Source of the DNA: Inquilinus sp. KBS0705
GTDB taxonomy: Bacteria > Bacteroidota > Bacteroidia > Sphingobacteriales > Sphingobacteriaceae
DNA: 64,000 nucleotides
Assembly (NCBI GenBank): GCA_005938025.2
Contig: VCCI02000003.1
Span: 310,001 to 374,000, forward strand
Direction of reading: 5' to 3'
Shown: one piece after another, positions 42,398-50,510 of the stretch
How positions within the stretch are numbered: position 1 is the first letter of the stretch
Layout of the letters: the number at the start of each line of letters is the position of its first letter
The notes under the pieces: generated by a model
Seen by the model: the letters and a program-made list of their open reading frames with translations, nothing else
What the model was told of the DNA's origin: nothing
The model's database searches: none
Translations under genes and position numbers: made by a program

Positions 42398-43075
42398 TTA
42401 TTGCTTCGCTTCGGCGCGAGCAATATACTCGTCGATGTTTTGTGCTTCGGCGCTTGTAAAGTAGTCCGATTTAATTTTCTTATAAGCTTCAGCTGCAGAT
42501 TTGCTGTCGTTTTTGGCTTCGTAAACTAAGCCCAATTTTTTAAGATAAAACGGAGATAAAAATTTATTGTTGGCTTTATCAATCGCCTTTTTAAAGTAGG
42601 TTTCTGCTTTATCGTAATCTTTTAATTCAACATACGCATCACCAGCATTACCAAAGGCTTCGGCTGCTATCATGTTGTCATCGCCGCGATAGTTGTTTAA
42701 GTTGTCAATAGCTTTGCGGTATTCACCTTTGTTTAAATAGGCGGTACCTAAGTAAAAATAAGCAAGGTTAGCCACTTTTGTGTTGCTGTAATCGCTGATG
42801 ATCTTTTCGAAACCAGGGTAACCGGCATCGCCTTTTATAGCTTTATCCCAATCTTTTTTAGCCCAAAAATCTTGTGCTACGTGCATTTGGTTAGCGGCTG
42901 TAACCTCGCGCGGGGCAAGGTAAAGCTTTAGATATGCAATGTATATAACAATCATTACAACTATAGCTGCGGCTATAAATAATAAGCTTTTTTGATTCTC
43001 CTGAATAAAACTACCGCTCTTCACAACATTATTTTTCTCTGCTATAGTTTTGGTATTCACCTGCGTTGCTGACAT
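42398..43075 (-). CDS. Membrane-anchored tetratricopeptide-repeat protein
   Basis: A 225-residue protein with one N-terminal membrane helix (about residues 28-50, LLFIAAAIVVMIVIYIAYLK) and a periplasmic part of four to five TPR units (VANLAYFYLGTAYLNKGEYRKAIDNL, AAEAFGNAGDAYVELKDYDKAETYFKKAI, LSPFYLKKLGLVYEAKNDSKSAAEAYKKI). Size and layout recall YfgM-type partners of secretory or outer-membrane chaperones, but without that evidence the function is open. It has a consensus promoter. Confidence 0.85.
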   Translation of the reverse strand: MSATQVNTKTIAEKNNVVKSGSFIQENQKSLLFIAAAIVVMIVIYIAYLKLYLAPREVTAANQMHVAQDFWAKKDWDKAIKGDAGYPGFEKIISDYSNTKVANLAYFYLGTAYLNKGEYRKAIDNLNNYRGDDNMIAAEAFGNAGDAYVELKDYDKAETYFKKAIDKANNKFLSPFYLKKLGLVYEAKNDSKSAAEAYKKIKSDYFTSAEAQNIDEYIARAEAKQ

Positions 43076-43097
43076 CTGTATTTTAAAATTAAGTTTG

Positions 43098-43128
43098 CAA
43101 AAATACGGTTTTCAAAGTTTATAGCAAA
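43098..43128 (-). promoter_or_regulatory. Consensus promoter of the TPR gene
   Basis: On the minus strand TTTG (43125-43128), 19 bases, then TATTTTTG (43098-43105) match TTTG-N19-TAnnTTTG exactly. The ATG at 43075 is 22 bases beyond the -7 element. Confidence 0.8.
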
Positions 43129-43276
43129 TTAAAGTTTGGTGTAATTTTTTGTATTGAATAGGTTGATTAATAGGGTAGTTGATTGTAAACCTGTTTGCCA
43201 TTTATAAAAGGGTGTTATTGTTTAAAACTTAATTAATCTAATAAGCCCTATTGGCCCCAATACGCTTAAAAAAACC

Positions 43277-43284
43277 TAAATTTG
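43277..43284 (+). promoter_or_regulatory. -7 element of recF
   Basis: TAAATTTG matches TAnnTTTG and ends ten bases before the ATG at 43295. Confidence 0.55.
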
Positions 43285-43294
43285 TAACCCTGAT

Positions 43295-44395
43295 ATGTAT
43301 CTGCAGCAACTCTCTTTTATCAACTTTAAAAATTATGCCGGCGCCGAGCTAACGCTTAGCGAAGGGGTAAATGCATTTGTGGGGAATAACGGCGCGGGTA
43401 AAACCAATTTGTTAGATGCGGTGCACTACCTTTCGTTATGTAAAAGCTATTTTAACCCGATTGATAGCCAGCAGATAAAGCAAGGTGCCGACTTTTTTAT
43501 GATCAACGGCATTTTTCAAAAAAACAATAATAAAGAAGTTGTAGCCTGCGGCGTAAAACGCAATCAAAAAAAACAATTTAAACGTAATAAGAAAGATTAC
43601 CAGCGCCTTGCGGACCATATTGGCCTGTTGCCGCTGGTAATGATATCGCCATACGATATTAGTATTATCATTGAGGGCAGCGAGGAGCGCCGCAAATTTG
43701 TTGATAATGTAATATCGCAAACAGATAATAACTACCTGGATGAGTTGATAGCTTACAACAAGTTTTTAGCCAACCGTAATTCGCTGTTAAAGCAAATTGC
43801 CGATACCGGCAGGTACGATCCTGATCTATTAGCCGTGTTAGATGAGCAGTTAACCGTATCCGGTACGCGCATTTTTGAAAAGCGCAGAATTTTTATGGAG
43901 GCTTTTACGGGTATATTTAACCTGCATTACCAATTTATAAGCGAAGATGCCGAACAAGTAGAACTGATATACGAATCGCAACTATTGCAGGATAACCTTG
44001 CTGTGCTGTTAAACAAAAGTATGGAGCGCGATAGGGTGCTGGAACGTACCACCATGGGTATACATAAAGACGACCTGCAATTTAACATACATGGCATGCC
44101 CATGAAAAAGTTTGGTTCTCAAGGGCAGCAAAAGAGTTTTTTAATAGCGCTTAAACTGGCACAATACACCTTTCTTACACAAAAAAAAGGCTTTAAGCCT
44201 CTTTTGTTGTTAGATGATATATTTGATAAGCTGGATGATAACCGGGTTACCAAGCTGATGCAAATGGTAAGTAATAACGATTTTGGCCAGGTATTTATAA
44301 CCGATACCAGTATGGCCAGGGTTAAAGGCGTGTTTGATAACTTAAAGGTTGATGTTAAACTTTTTAAAGTAAAGGAGGGCAGCATTGATACGTAA
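43295..44395 (+). CDS. recF: DNA replication and repair protein RecF
   Basis: A 366-residue SMC-like ATPase that directs RecOR to gap junctions. Walker A is GNNGAGKTNLLDAVHYLSL (about residues 30-48), the signature SQGQQKSFLIALKLAQ at about 275-290, and Walker B PLLLLDDIFDKLDDNR at about 305-320. Full length for the family. The 3' end overlaps the next gene by 11 bases. recO is at 13.9 kb; recR is not in this window. Confidence 0.95.
   Translation: MYLQQLSFINFKNYAGAELTLSEGVNAFVGNNGAGKTNLLDAVHYLSLCKSYFNPIDSQQIKQGADFFMINGIFQKNNNKEVVACGVKRNQKKQFKRNKKDYQRLADHIGLLPLVMISPYDISIIIEGSEERRKFVDNVISQTDNNYLDELIAYNKFLANRNSLLKQIADTGRYDPDLLAVLDEQLTVSGTRIFEKRRIFMEAFTGIFNLHYQFISEDAEQVELIYESQLLQDNLAVLLNKSMERDRVLERTTMGIHKDDLQFNIHGMPMKKFGSQGQQKSFLIALKLAQYTFLTQKKGFKPLLLLDDIFDKLDDNRVTKLMQMVSNNDFGQVFITDTSMARVKGVFDNLKVDVKLFKVKEGSIDT
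44373..44387 (+). promoter_or_regulatory. Shine-Dalgarno and TTG start of the DUF721 gene
   Basis: AGGAGGG (44373-44379) stands five bases before TTG at 44385. A strong anti-16S match is unusual in this phylum and supports a TTG start inside the recF coding region. Confidence 0.65.
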
Positions 44396-44678
44396 AACCA
44401 ACGATAAATCGCTTAAAGACGCGATTGAGCAAATGCTTAATGTTTATAAAATTAAGCGCCGCTTTGATGAAACCGGCATTGTAAACCATTGGCCCGAATT
44501 GGTAGGTAAATCGGTAGCTAACCGCACCAAGGAGCTGTTTATACGCGATAAGAAATTATTTTTGCGGATAGAATCGTCTGTAATAAAAAATGAATTGGTT
44601 TTAATGCGCAGCCAGATCATCCAAAAAATAAACGACGAAGCCAAAACTGAACTGGTAGAAGAAATAGTGTTTTTGTAA
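44385..44678 (+). CDS. DUF721/DciA-like protein
   Basis: A 97-residue protein of the DUF721 family related to DciA, which helps load the replicative helicase in bacteria without DnaC. NVYKIKRRFDETGIVNHWPELVGKSVANRTKELFIR and KLFLRIESSVIKNELVLMRSQII are the family core. The start is a TTG preceded by AGGAGGG, and overlaps recF by 11 bases, so the two are coupled. Whether it truly acts as a helicase loader here is inference. Confidence 0.85.
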   Translation: MIRKTNDKSLKDAIEQMLNVYKIKRRFDETGIVNHWPELVGKSVANRTKELFIRDKKLFLRIESSVIKNELVLMRSQIIQKINDEAKTELVEEIVFL

Positions 44679-44682
44679 CAGC

Positions 44683-44904
44683 CTATTTATTGGCGATGTG
44701 GTTGTTGTTGATGCGGTTTAAACGCATACGCATAGGCACATTAGGAAAAATGTCATCCATAATTTGCGAGAAAGCCAATAATATTACCCCCGGGAAGATG
44801 AAGGCAAGTTGCGCTTCGGGGTGATTTCTGAATACGTCTAAAAATGAGGTAACAATAAGCACTATTACAAAGGAGTAGATTATGTACTTAAAAAGTAGTT
44901 TCAT
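44683..44904 (-). CDS. Small membrane protein
   Basis: A 73-residue protein with a membrane helix at about residues 7-20 and a second at about 34-49 (AFIFPGVILLAFSQ), then a polar end (MRLNRINNNHIANK). It is convergent with the DUF721 gene, with four bases between stops. No family recognised. Confidence 0.6.
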   Translation of the reverse strand: MKLLFKYIIYSFVIVLIVTSFLDVFRNHPEAQLAFIFPGVILLAFSQIMDDIFPNVPMRMRLNRINNNHIANK

Positions 44905-45002
44905 TGCCTTGAATTAGTGATTGTTATGTGCTGATTTATAGTAGCAAAGTAAATGTAAACAGATGCGTTGTATAAAGCAAGGAAAAGGGTAAAAATAATT
45001 AT

Positions 45003-45026
45003 GGGTGTAACGTTTATGTTACACCC
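45003..45026 (-). terminator. Intrinsic terminator after ndk
   Basis: GGGTGTAAC and GTTACACCC form a perfect 9-bp stem with a six-base loop, 12 bases after the ndk stop, with a T-rich tail on the minus strand. Confidence 0.85.
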
Positions 45027-45038
45027 TATAACTATCAA

Positions 45039-45458
45039 TTAAAATCTTTCGAATGCCGAAAAGAAAAAGTTGCCTTCTATAGCAGCATTTTCGTCAGAGT
45101 CTGATCCATGCACCGCGTTTGCATCAATTGATTTAGCAAACAGGTTACGGATAGTATCCGGCTCAGCCTTACTTGGGTCGGTAGCGCCAATTAACTTGCG
45201 GAAGTCTTCGATAGCGTTATCCTTCTCTAAAATAGCCGCAACAATAGGGCCTGATGACATAAAGCCAACAAGGTCTGCAAAAAAGCCGCGCTCGCGGTGC
45301 ACTGCGTAAAATTCGCCTGCTTTTTCGGCGCTTAGCGCAGTGTATTTAAGCGCTACTATTTTAAAACCTTCTTTGGTTATTTTATCTAAAATCGCGCCAA
45401 TATGCCCGTTTGCAACTGCATCGGGCTTTATCATAGTAAATGTTCTGTTGGTTTGCAT
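45039..45458 (-). CDS. ndk: Nucleoside diphosphate kinase
   Basis: A 139-residue enzyme that transfers the terminal phosphate between nucleotides. [17 protein letters not shown] is the opening, and [20 protein letters not shown] contains the catalytic His. Length is normal. It is monocistronic with its own terminator and is divergent from nrnA; no -7 match is seen. Confidence 0.97.
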   Translation of the reverse strand: MQTNRTFTMIKPDAVANGHIGAILDKITKEGFKIVALKYTALSAEKAGEFYAVHRERGFFADLVGFMSSGPIVAAILEKDNAIEDFRKLIGATDPSKAEPDTIRNLFAKSIDANAVHGSDSDENAAIEGNFFFSAFERF

Positions 45459-45591
45459 TATAATATATGTGTAAAATCCTAAAATGTAATAGGCTTTATA
45501 TTAAGGCCTAAAGAGCGGCAAAAATAGGGTTTTATAACTGAAACCTAAAGCTTTTGCAACAAATATGCTACACGGAATTAATTAATTTACT

Positions 45592-45599
45592 TAGCTTTG
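45592..45599 (+). promoter_or_regulatory. -7 element of nrnA
   Basis: TAGCTTTG matches TAnnTTTG and ends 17 bases before the ATG at 45617. Confidence 0.6.
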
Positions 45600-45616
45600 C
45601 AGCTCTTTAAAAATTG

Positions 45617-46627
45617 ATGTTGGATTTAGCCTCGCTTACCGGACTTTTAGGTCAACCCCAAAAAATAGTTATAACAACCCATCATAAACCTGATGGCGAT
45701 GCTATGGGTTCGTCATTAGGCTTGTATAATTACCTTATACAGCAAGGCCACCATGCCAAAGTAATTGCCCCTACAGATTATCCTGAGTTTTTAAACTGGA
45801 TGCCCGGCAACGAAGAAGTAATTATCTATACCGAAAATACCGAACTATCGGCCCGGCTGATAGCTGAGGCAGCCATTGTTTTTTGCCTTGATTTTAACAG
45901 CCTTAGCCGCATAAACGAAATGGGCGAACTGGTAAGGGAAAGTAAGGCCTATAAAGTAATGATAGACCACCACCTGGAGCCCGAAGATTTTGACGACTAC
46001 AGGCATTGGGATATTAACGCGTGTGCAGCCGCGCAATTAGTTTATGATTTTATTGTAAACCAATTACAACATAAAGAATTAATTAATGCCGATGTAGCCA
46101 CCTGCTTGTATACCGGTATCATGACAGATTCTGCATCGTTCCGCTTACCAAAAACTACAGCCGCTGTTCATCGCATGGTTGCTGATTTGATAGATGCCGG
46201 AGCAGTTAACTGGCGTATACACGAGTTGATATACAGCAGCTCGTCTGAAAACCGCTTAAAGTTTTTGGGCCATTGCCTTGCAAACTGTTTAGAAGTTTTA
46301 CCCGAATACAATACTGCCATAATAGCCGTTAATAAAGCGGACTTAGACAGATTTGATGTTAATACCGGCGATACCGAAGGCATTGTTAATTACGCCTTAT
46401 CAATTGCAAGTGTGCGTTTAGCGGCATTTATAGTTGAGCGTTCAGATAAGGTTAAACTTTCTTTACGATCAAAAGGAGAATTTCCGGCGAATGATATTTG
46501 TAAAAAGTACTTTAGCGGCGGCGGGCACCGTAATGCTGCAGGCGGGGTATCAACCGAGCCGCTTGATAGCACAGTAAATAAATTTAAATCGATATTACCA
46601 GAATATAAAACACTATTAGTACAGTAA
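45617..46627 (+). CDS. nrnA: DHH-family bifunctional oligoribonuclease/pAp phosphatase NrnA
   Basis: A 336-residue enzyme of the DHH/DHHA1 superfamily that degrades short RNA oligomers and hydrolyses 3'-phosphoadenosine 5'-phosphate. THHKPDGDAMGSSLG holds the first two metal ligands, CLDFN the third, IDHHLEP is the DHH motif, and GGGHRNAAGG closes the DHHA1 domain. The ATG at 45617 is preferred to the in-frame TTG a codon earlier. It is followed 19 bases later by an FKBP gene. Function in this phylum is inferred from family. Confidence 0.93.
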   Translation: MLDLASLTGLLGQPQKIVITTHHKPDGDAMGSSLGLYNYLIQQGHHAKVIAPTDYPEFLNWMPGNEEVIIYTENTELSARLIAEAAIVFCLDFNSLSRINEMGELVRESKAYKVMIDHHLEPEDFDDYRHWDINACAAAQLVYDFIVNQLQHKELINADVATCLYTGIMTDSASFRLPKTTAAVHRMVADLIDAGAVNWRIHELIYSSSSENRLKFLGHCLANCLEVLPEYNTAIIAVNKADLDRFDVNTGDTEGIVNYALSIASVRLAAFIVERSDKVKLSLRSKGEFPANDICKKYFSGGGHRNAAGGVSTEPLDSTVNKFKSILPEYKTLLVQ

Positions 46628-46646
46628 AAAAGAAGTAAACAAAAAA

Positions 46647-47606
46647 ATGAGAAAAAACCTATTGATCATGGCAGTAGCAGCTTTAGGGCTTGCAAGCTGT
46701 AAAGGTGGATTTAAGCAGGCCGATGGCGGTTTGTTATACAATATTCGCGTAGACAAATCGGGGCCAAACATTAAGGTTGGCGATTTTATTAGCCTTAACC
46801 TAATATTAAAAACCGAAAGCGACTCTGTAATTGGCAGCACCTACGAGCTTGGCCGCCCTATACCGCAATTGGTACAAAAAGAACAGCGCAAAGGCGATAT
46901 ATCATCAGCAATGCTGCTTTTAAGTGAAGGCGACAGTGCTACAGTTAAATTAAACATTGATAGTATGTTTAAAAAAGGCGCGCCAAGGCCACCGGGCATT
47001 AAAGGTAAGTACTTGGTTTACGAAGTTAAGATCGAAAAAGTAATACCACGTGGTAACCTTAGCGATGTTGTTTTCCAGGGTCGTATAACCGAGCTGTTTA
47101 AACAACAGGCCGATGCGATAAAAAAACAAGAGCCTGCAAAAATTAAAAAGTTTGTTGATGATAATAAATTAAAAACCACTACTACCAAATCGGGCCTGCA
47201 ATATGTAATCACTAAACCGGGTTCGGGGCCAAACGCGCAAGCAGGCGATACCGCTGTGGTAAACTATACAGGTAAATTGCTTAGCGGTAAGCTTTTTGAT
47301 AGTAGCCTTAAAGAAGAAGCACTTAAAGCAAAACAACCTATTGACCCACGCCGTAAATTTGAGCCAATACGTGTTGCCGTTGGTGCAGGTAGGGTAATAA
47401 AGGGATGGGATGAAGGCCTGATGTTATTAAACAAAGGTGCAAAAGCTACTTTGGTTATTCCTTCAGATTTAGGTTGGGGCGAGCAAGGCGCACCGCCATT
47501 GATCACTCCATTCTCTCCGGTTACCTTCGAGGTAGAGATGGTTGATATTATAAAAGCCAACCCTAATGCACCAAAAACGGTAGCTCCGGTAGCACCGCAA
47601 CAATAA
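46647..47606 (+). CDS. FKBP-type peptidyl-prolyl isomerase lipoprotein
   Basis: A 319-residue lipoprotein with lipobox LASC (Cys18). The C-terminal half is an FKBP domain: GDTAVVNYTGKLLSGKLFDSS, then VIKGWDEGLMLLNKGAKATLVIPSDLGWGEQG and VTFEVEMVDI, with the usual aromatic pocket. The N-terminal half (about 30-130) resembles a second, degenerate FKBP unit (VGDFISLNLILKTESDSVIGST, GDSATVKLNID). It should act on outer-membrane or exported proteins; some relatives (GldI) belong to gliding machinery, but this cannot be claimed here. It follows nrnA closely and ends at a strong terminator. Confidence 0.92.
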   Translation: MRKNLLIMAVAALGLASCKGGFKQADGGLLYNIRVDKSGPNIKVGDFISLNLILKTESDSVIGSTYELGRPIPQLVQKEQRKGDISSAMLLLSEGDSATVKLNIDSMFKKGAPRPPGIKGKYLVYEVKIEKVIPRGNLSDVVFQGRITELFKQQADAIKKQEPAKIKKFVDDNKLKTTTTKSGLQYVITKPGSGPNAQAGDTAVVNYTGKLLSGKLFDSSLKEEALKAKQPIDPRRKFEPIRVAVGAGRVIKGWDEGLMLLNKGAKATLVIPSDLGWGEQGAPPLITPFSPVTFEVEMVDIIKANPNAPKTVAPVAPQQ

Positions 47607-47622
47607 TTAAGATAAACTTTAC

Positions 47623-47655
47623 AGCCTTCCGGAGTATACCCGGAAGGCTTTTTTT
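47623..47655 (+). terminator. Intrinsic terminator between the two FKBP genes
   Basis: AGCCTTCCGG and CCGGAAGGCT form a perfect 10-bp stem with a seven-base loop, and the following run of T ends directly at the ATG of the next gene. Confidence 0.92.
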
Positions 47656-48639
47656 ATGATGAAAAATACTATTTGTTCGATATTGATATTAAGCGCATGC
47701 ATATTTAATGCTGCTGCACAGGATGCCGTAACTACTACCCCAAAAGGAGTTAAATGCCAGGTGGTAACACCTGGTGGTGGCGAAAAAATAAAGCAAAACG
47801 ATGTAATTACGTTTAACGTAACACAGCGTACTGATAAAGATTCGGTGTTATTTAGTACTTATATGCAGGGCCGCCCTGTAAAGGTACAGGTGCACCCGTC
47901 AACTAATCCGGGCGATCTGATGGACGTATTCCCGTTGTTGGCTAATAATGACAGCGCCATAGTTAAAGTACCGGTCGATTCTGTTTTTAAAGGCCACGAA
48001 GCCGAGATGCCGCCATTTTTTAAAAAGGGTGGCTTTATAGATTTTACTTTGAAGATAGTTAAGGTACAATCGTTAACCGAAGCTATTGCCGAACGTAACG
48101 AGGCCCTGGCTAAGCTAAAGGCAAACGAAGGCATAGCCGCTGATGCTTATATAAAAAGCCACAACCTGGCACCAGTTACTACTGCATCAGGCTTAAAATA
48201 TATAGTAAAAGTTGCCGGTACCAAGCCAAAGCCACAACCCGGCGATACCGTTTATGTGAATTATACGGGCCGTACTCTTGCAGGTAAGGTATTTGATACC
48301 AGTATTGAAGCTGATGCTAAAGCAGCGGGCGTATATAACCCGGATCGCCCTTACGAGCCTTTAACCTTTGCTGTTGGCACGCAGCGCGTTATCGCTGGTT
48401 GGGATGAGGGCTTAATGCTATTGAACGAAGGCTCAAAGGCTACTTTCATCGTTCCATCGGCACTGGCTTATGGCGAGCAGGGATCGGGCCCGGATATTGG
48501 CCCTAATGCAACACTTTTGTTCGACCTGGAGTTGGTAAAGGTAGTGCGGGTAAAACATGGTGCCGTACCGCCGGTAAGCAAAGCCCCGGTTAAAAAGGCA
48601 CTGCCTAAAAAACGGACAACAATTAAAAAGAAAAATTAA
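47656..48639 (+). CDS. Secreted FKBP-type peptidyl-prolyl isomerase
   Basis: A 327-residue protein with a signal peptide ending NAAAQ. Like its upstream neighbour it has a degenerate N-terminal FKBP-like unit (KQNDVITFNVTQRTDKDSV) and a C-terminal active-type domain (GDTVYVNYTGRTLAGKVFDTS, VIAGWDEGLMLLNEGSKATFIVPSALAYGEQG). A basic tail ends in PKKRTTIKKKN. The pair looks like an ancient duplication, one copy lipid-anchored and one soluble. Its ATG touches the T-run of a terminator and no separate promoter is visible, so expression probably depends on read-through. Confidence 0.92.
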   Translation: MMKNTICSILILSACIFNAAAQDAVTTTPKGVKCQVVTPGGGEKIKQNDVITFNVTQRTDKDSVLFSTYMQGRPVKVQVHPSTNPGDLMDVFPLLANNDSAIVKVPVDSVFKGHEAEMPPFFKKGGFIDFTLKIVKVQSLTEAIAERNEALAKLKANEGIAADAYIKSHNLAPVTTASGLKYIVKVAGTKPKPQPGDTVYVNYTGRTLAGKVFDTSIEADAKAAGVYNPDRPYEPLTFAVGTQRVIAGWDEGLMLLNEGSKATFIVPSALAYGEQGSGPDIGPNATLLFDLELVKVVRVKHGAVPPVSKAPVKKALPKKRTTIKKKN

Positions 48640-48646
48640 TCGTTAT

Positions 48647-48674
48647 AAAAAGCCTTCTGCAAAGAAGGCTTTTT
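48647..48674 (+). terminator. Intrinsic terminator overlapping the tatD promoter
   Basis: AGCCTTCT and AGAAGGCT pair across GCAA (48651-48670), with A/T tracts extending the stem. The T-run blends into TATTTTTG, the -7 element of tatD. Confidence 0.88.
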
Positions 48675-48682
48675 TATTTTTG
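48675..48682 (+). promoter_or_regulatory. -7 element of tatD, four bases before the ATG
   Basis: TATTTTTG is followed by TGCC and the ATG at 48687, the same four-base spacing as at lipA and ytxJ. Confidence 0.5.
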
Positions 48683-48686
48683 TGCC

Positions 48687-49454
48687 ATGGTATTAACCGA
48701 TACACATACCCATTTATACTACGAAACGATAGCCGAAAAGCGTGACGAGCTGATGCAGCGCTGCCGCGATAATAAGGTAGACCGCTTGTTTTTGCCAAAC
48801 GTGGATGCCGCATCGGTACCGCTGATGTTTGACCTGCTGAATGCCTACCCCGATAATTGTTACCCTATGCTGGGCTTGCACCCATGCTCGGTTAAAGACA
48901 ATTGGGAACATGAACTGGCCGTTATACAGCCGGCATTGCATCAGCATACGATATATGCGATAGGCGAAATTGGTATAGACCTTTACTGGGATAAAACATT
49001 TTTAACAGAACAAATACAGGCTTTTAAATTGCAAATTAAATGGGCCAAGCAATTAAGGCTGCCTATTGTGATACATTGCCGCGATGCTTTCGACGAGGTT
49101 TACCAGGTACTAACAGAAGAAAAAGGGAGCGACCTTAGAGGGATATTCCACTGTTTTACGGGCACTTTAGAGCAAGCCCAAAAAGTAATAGCCCTTGGTT
49201 TTTACCTGGGGATAGGTGGCGTGGTTACCTATAAAAATGCCGGGTTAGACAAAATCTTACCGCAAATTGACTTAAAGCATATCGTTTTAGAAACTGATTC
49301 TCCGTACCTTACACCGGTTCCGTACAGGGGTAAACCAAACGAAAGCGCTTATTTAACATATGTTGCCCAAAAGGTGGCAGAACTGCACCAAACCGATATT
49401 GAAACCGTGGCAAACATCACCACTAAAAATTCGAAAGACGTATTTGGTGTATAA
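48687..49454 (+). CDS. tatD: TatD-family metal-dependent hydrolase
   Basis: A 255-residue TIM-barrel hydrolase acting as a 3'-5' DNA/RNA exonuclease or deoxyribonuclease. Metal ligands are in TDTHTHL (HxH), GEIGIDLYW (Glu), VIHCRDAF (His), FHCFTG (His) and ETDSPYLTPVPYRGKPNE (Asp). All are present. It is followed by an asparaginase 35 bases later. Its upstream -7 element grows out of the preceding terminator. Confidence 0.94.
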   Translation: MVLTDTHTHLYYETIAEKRDELMQRCRDNKVDRLFLPNVDAASVPLMFDLLNAYPDNCYPMLGLHPCSVKDNWEHELAVIQPALHQHTIYAIGEIGIDLYWDKTFLTEQIQAFKLQIKWAKQLRLPIVIHCRDAFDEVYQVLTEEKGSDLRGIFHCFTGTLEQAQKVIALGFYLGIGGVVTYKNAGLDKILPQIDLKHIVLETDSPYLTPVPYRGKPNESAYLTYVAQKVAELHQTDIETVANITTKNSKDVFGV

Positions 49455-49489
49455 TTAAATTGTATTTTTATAGCATAAACCTATTTTTC

Positions 49490-50509
49490 ATGAGCCAAAT
49501 ACTGATCATCTATACCGGTGGAACTATAGGTATGATGACTGACCCTGTTAGTAAAGTACTTGTACCTATTAATTTTGAGCAGATAATGGATAATGTGCCG
49601 GAATTAGAGAAGCTTAACTGTAAAATTAAGGTTCACTCTTTCGAGCAGATCATCGATTCATCAAACATGAACCCTGCCATATGGAGCGAACTTGCAGGCT
49701 TAATACAAGCAAATTATGATAAGGTAGATGGCTTTGTTATACTGCACGGCTCAGATACCATGGCCTTTACAGCATCGGCCTTAAGTTTTATGCTGCAAAA
49801 CTTAAATAAGCCGGTTATACTCACCGGGTCGCAGTTGCCTATTAGCGCGGTACGTACCGATGCCAAGGAAAACCTGATGACGGCCATTGAAATAGCCAAG
49901 GCAAAAAAGAACGATCACTCGCGCGTACCCGAGGTTTGTATATATTTCGATTACAAACTGTTTAGAGGTAATCGCGCGTTTAAATATAATTCATCAAAGT
50001 TCGAGGCATTCCGGTCGCCAAATTACCCTATCCTTGCCGAATCGGGTGTGCACCTGCGCTTTAGCGCAAACGATATAAGGCAACCCGGCGAAGGCCCACT
50101 AAAAGTGCATAACAGCATGGTAAGCGATGTTGCCGTTTTAAAGCTTTACCCCGGTATTAGCCCCAAAGTGGTTGAAACTATTTTAGGTGCCGATGTACGT
50201 GGCATAGTGATGGAAACCTTTGGTGCCGGCAACACTACTACCGACCAATGGTTTATTGATTTGCTTGACAAGGCCATACAAAGCGGTAAGGTAATACTGG
50301 ATATATCGCAATGTAAGGTAGGCACGGTTGAGCTTGGCAGATACGAAACCAGCAAGCAGCTAAAAGATATTGGCGTAGCCACAGGTTACGACATGACCTA
50401 CGAAGCCGCCGTTACCAAAATGATGTACCTGCTTGGCGAGATAGACGACCCGAAAGAAGTAAAACGCTGCCTTGAAACAGACCTGCGCGGCGAGCTTACC
50501 GAGTCGTAG
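49490..50509 (+). CDS. ansA: Type I (cytoplasmic) L-asparaginase
   Basis: A 339-residue enzyme that hydrolyses asparagine to aspartate. The first catalytic Thr lies in YTGGTIGMM (about residues 7-15), the second in HGSDTMAFTASALSF, and PVILTGSQLPISAVRTDAKENL completes the active site with Lys. The ATG at 49490 is preferred over an upstream in-frame codon at 49460 that would add ten residues with no family match. No signal peptide, in line with type I. Its end lies one base from the convergent LytTR regulator stop. Confidence 0.95.
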   Translation: MSQILIIYTGGTIGMMTDPVSKVLVPINFEQIMDNVPELEKLNCKIKVHSFEQIIDSSNMNPAIWSELAGLIQANYDKVDGFVILHGSDTMAFTASALSFMLQNLNKPVILTGSQLPISAVRTDAKENLMTAIEIAKAKKNDHSRVPEVCIYFDYKLFRGNRAFKYNSSKFEAFRSPNYPILAESGVHLRFSANDIRQPGEGPLKVHNSMVSDVAVLKLYPGISPKVVETILGADVRGIVMETFGAGNTTTDQWFIDLLDKAIQSGKVILDISQCKVGTVELGRYETSKQLKDIGVATGYDMTYEAAVTKMMYLLGEIDDPKEVKRCLETDLRGELTES

Positions 50510-50510
50510 G

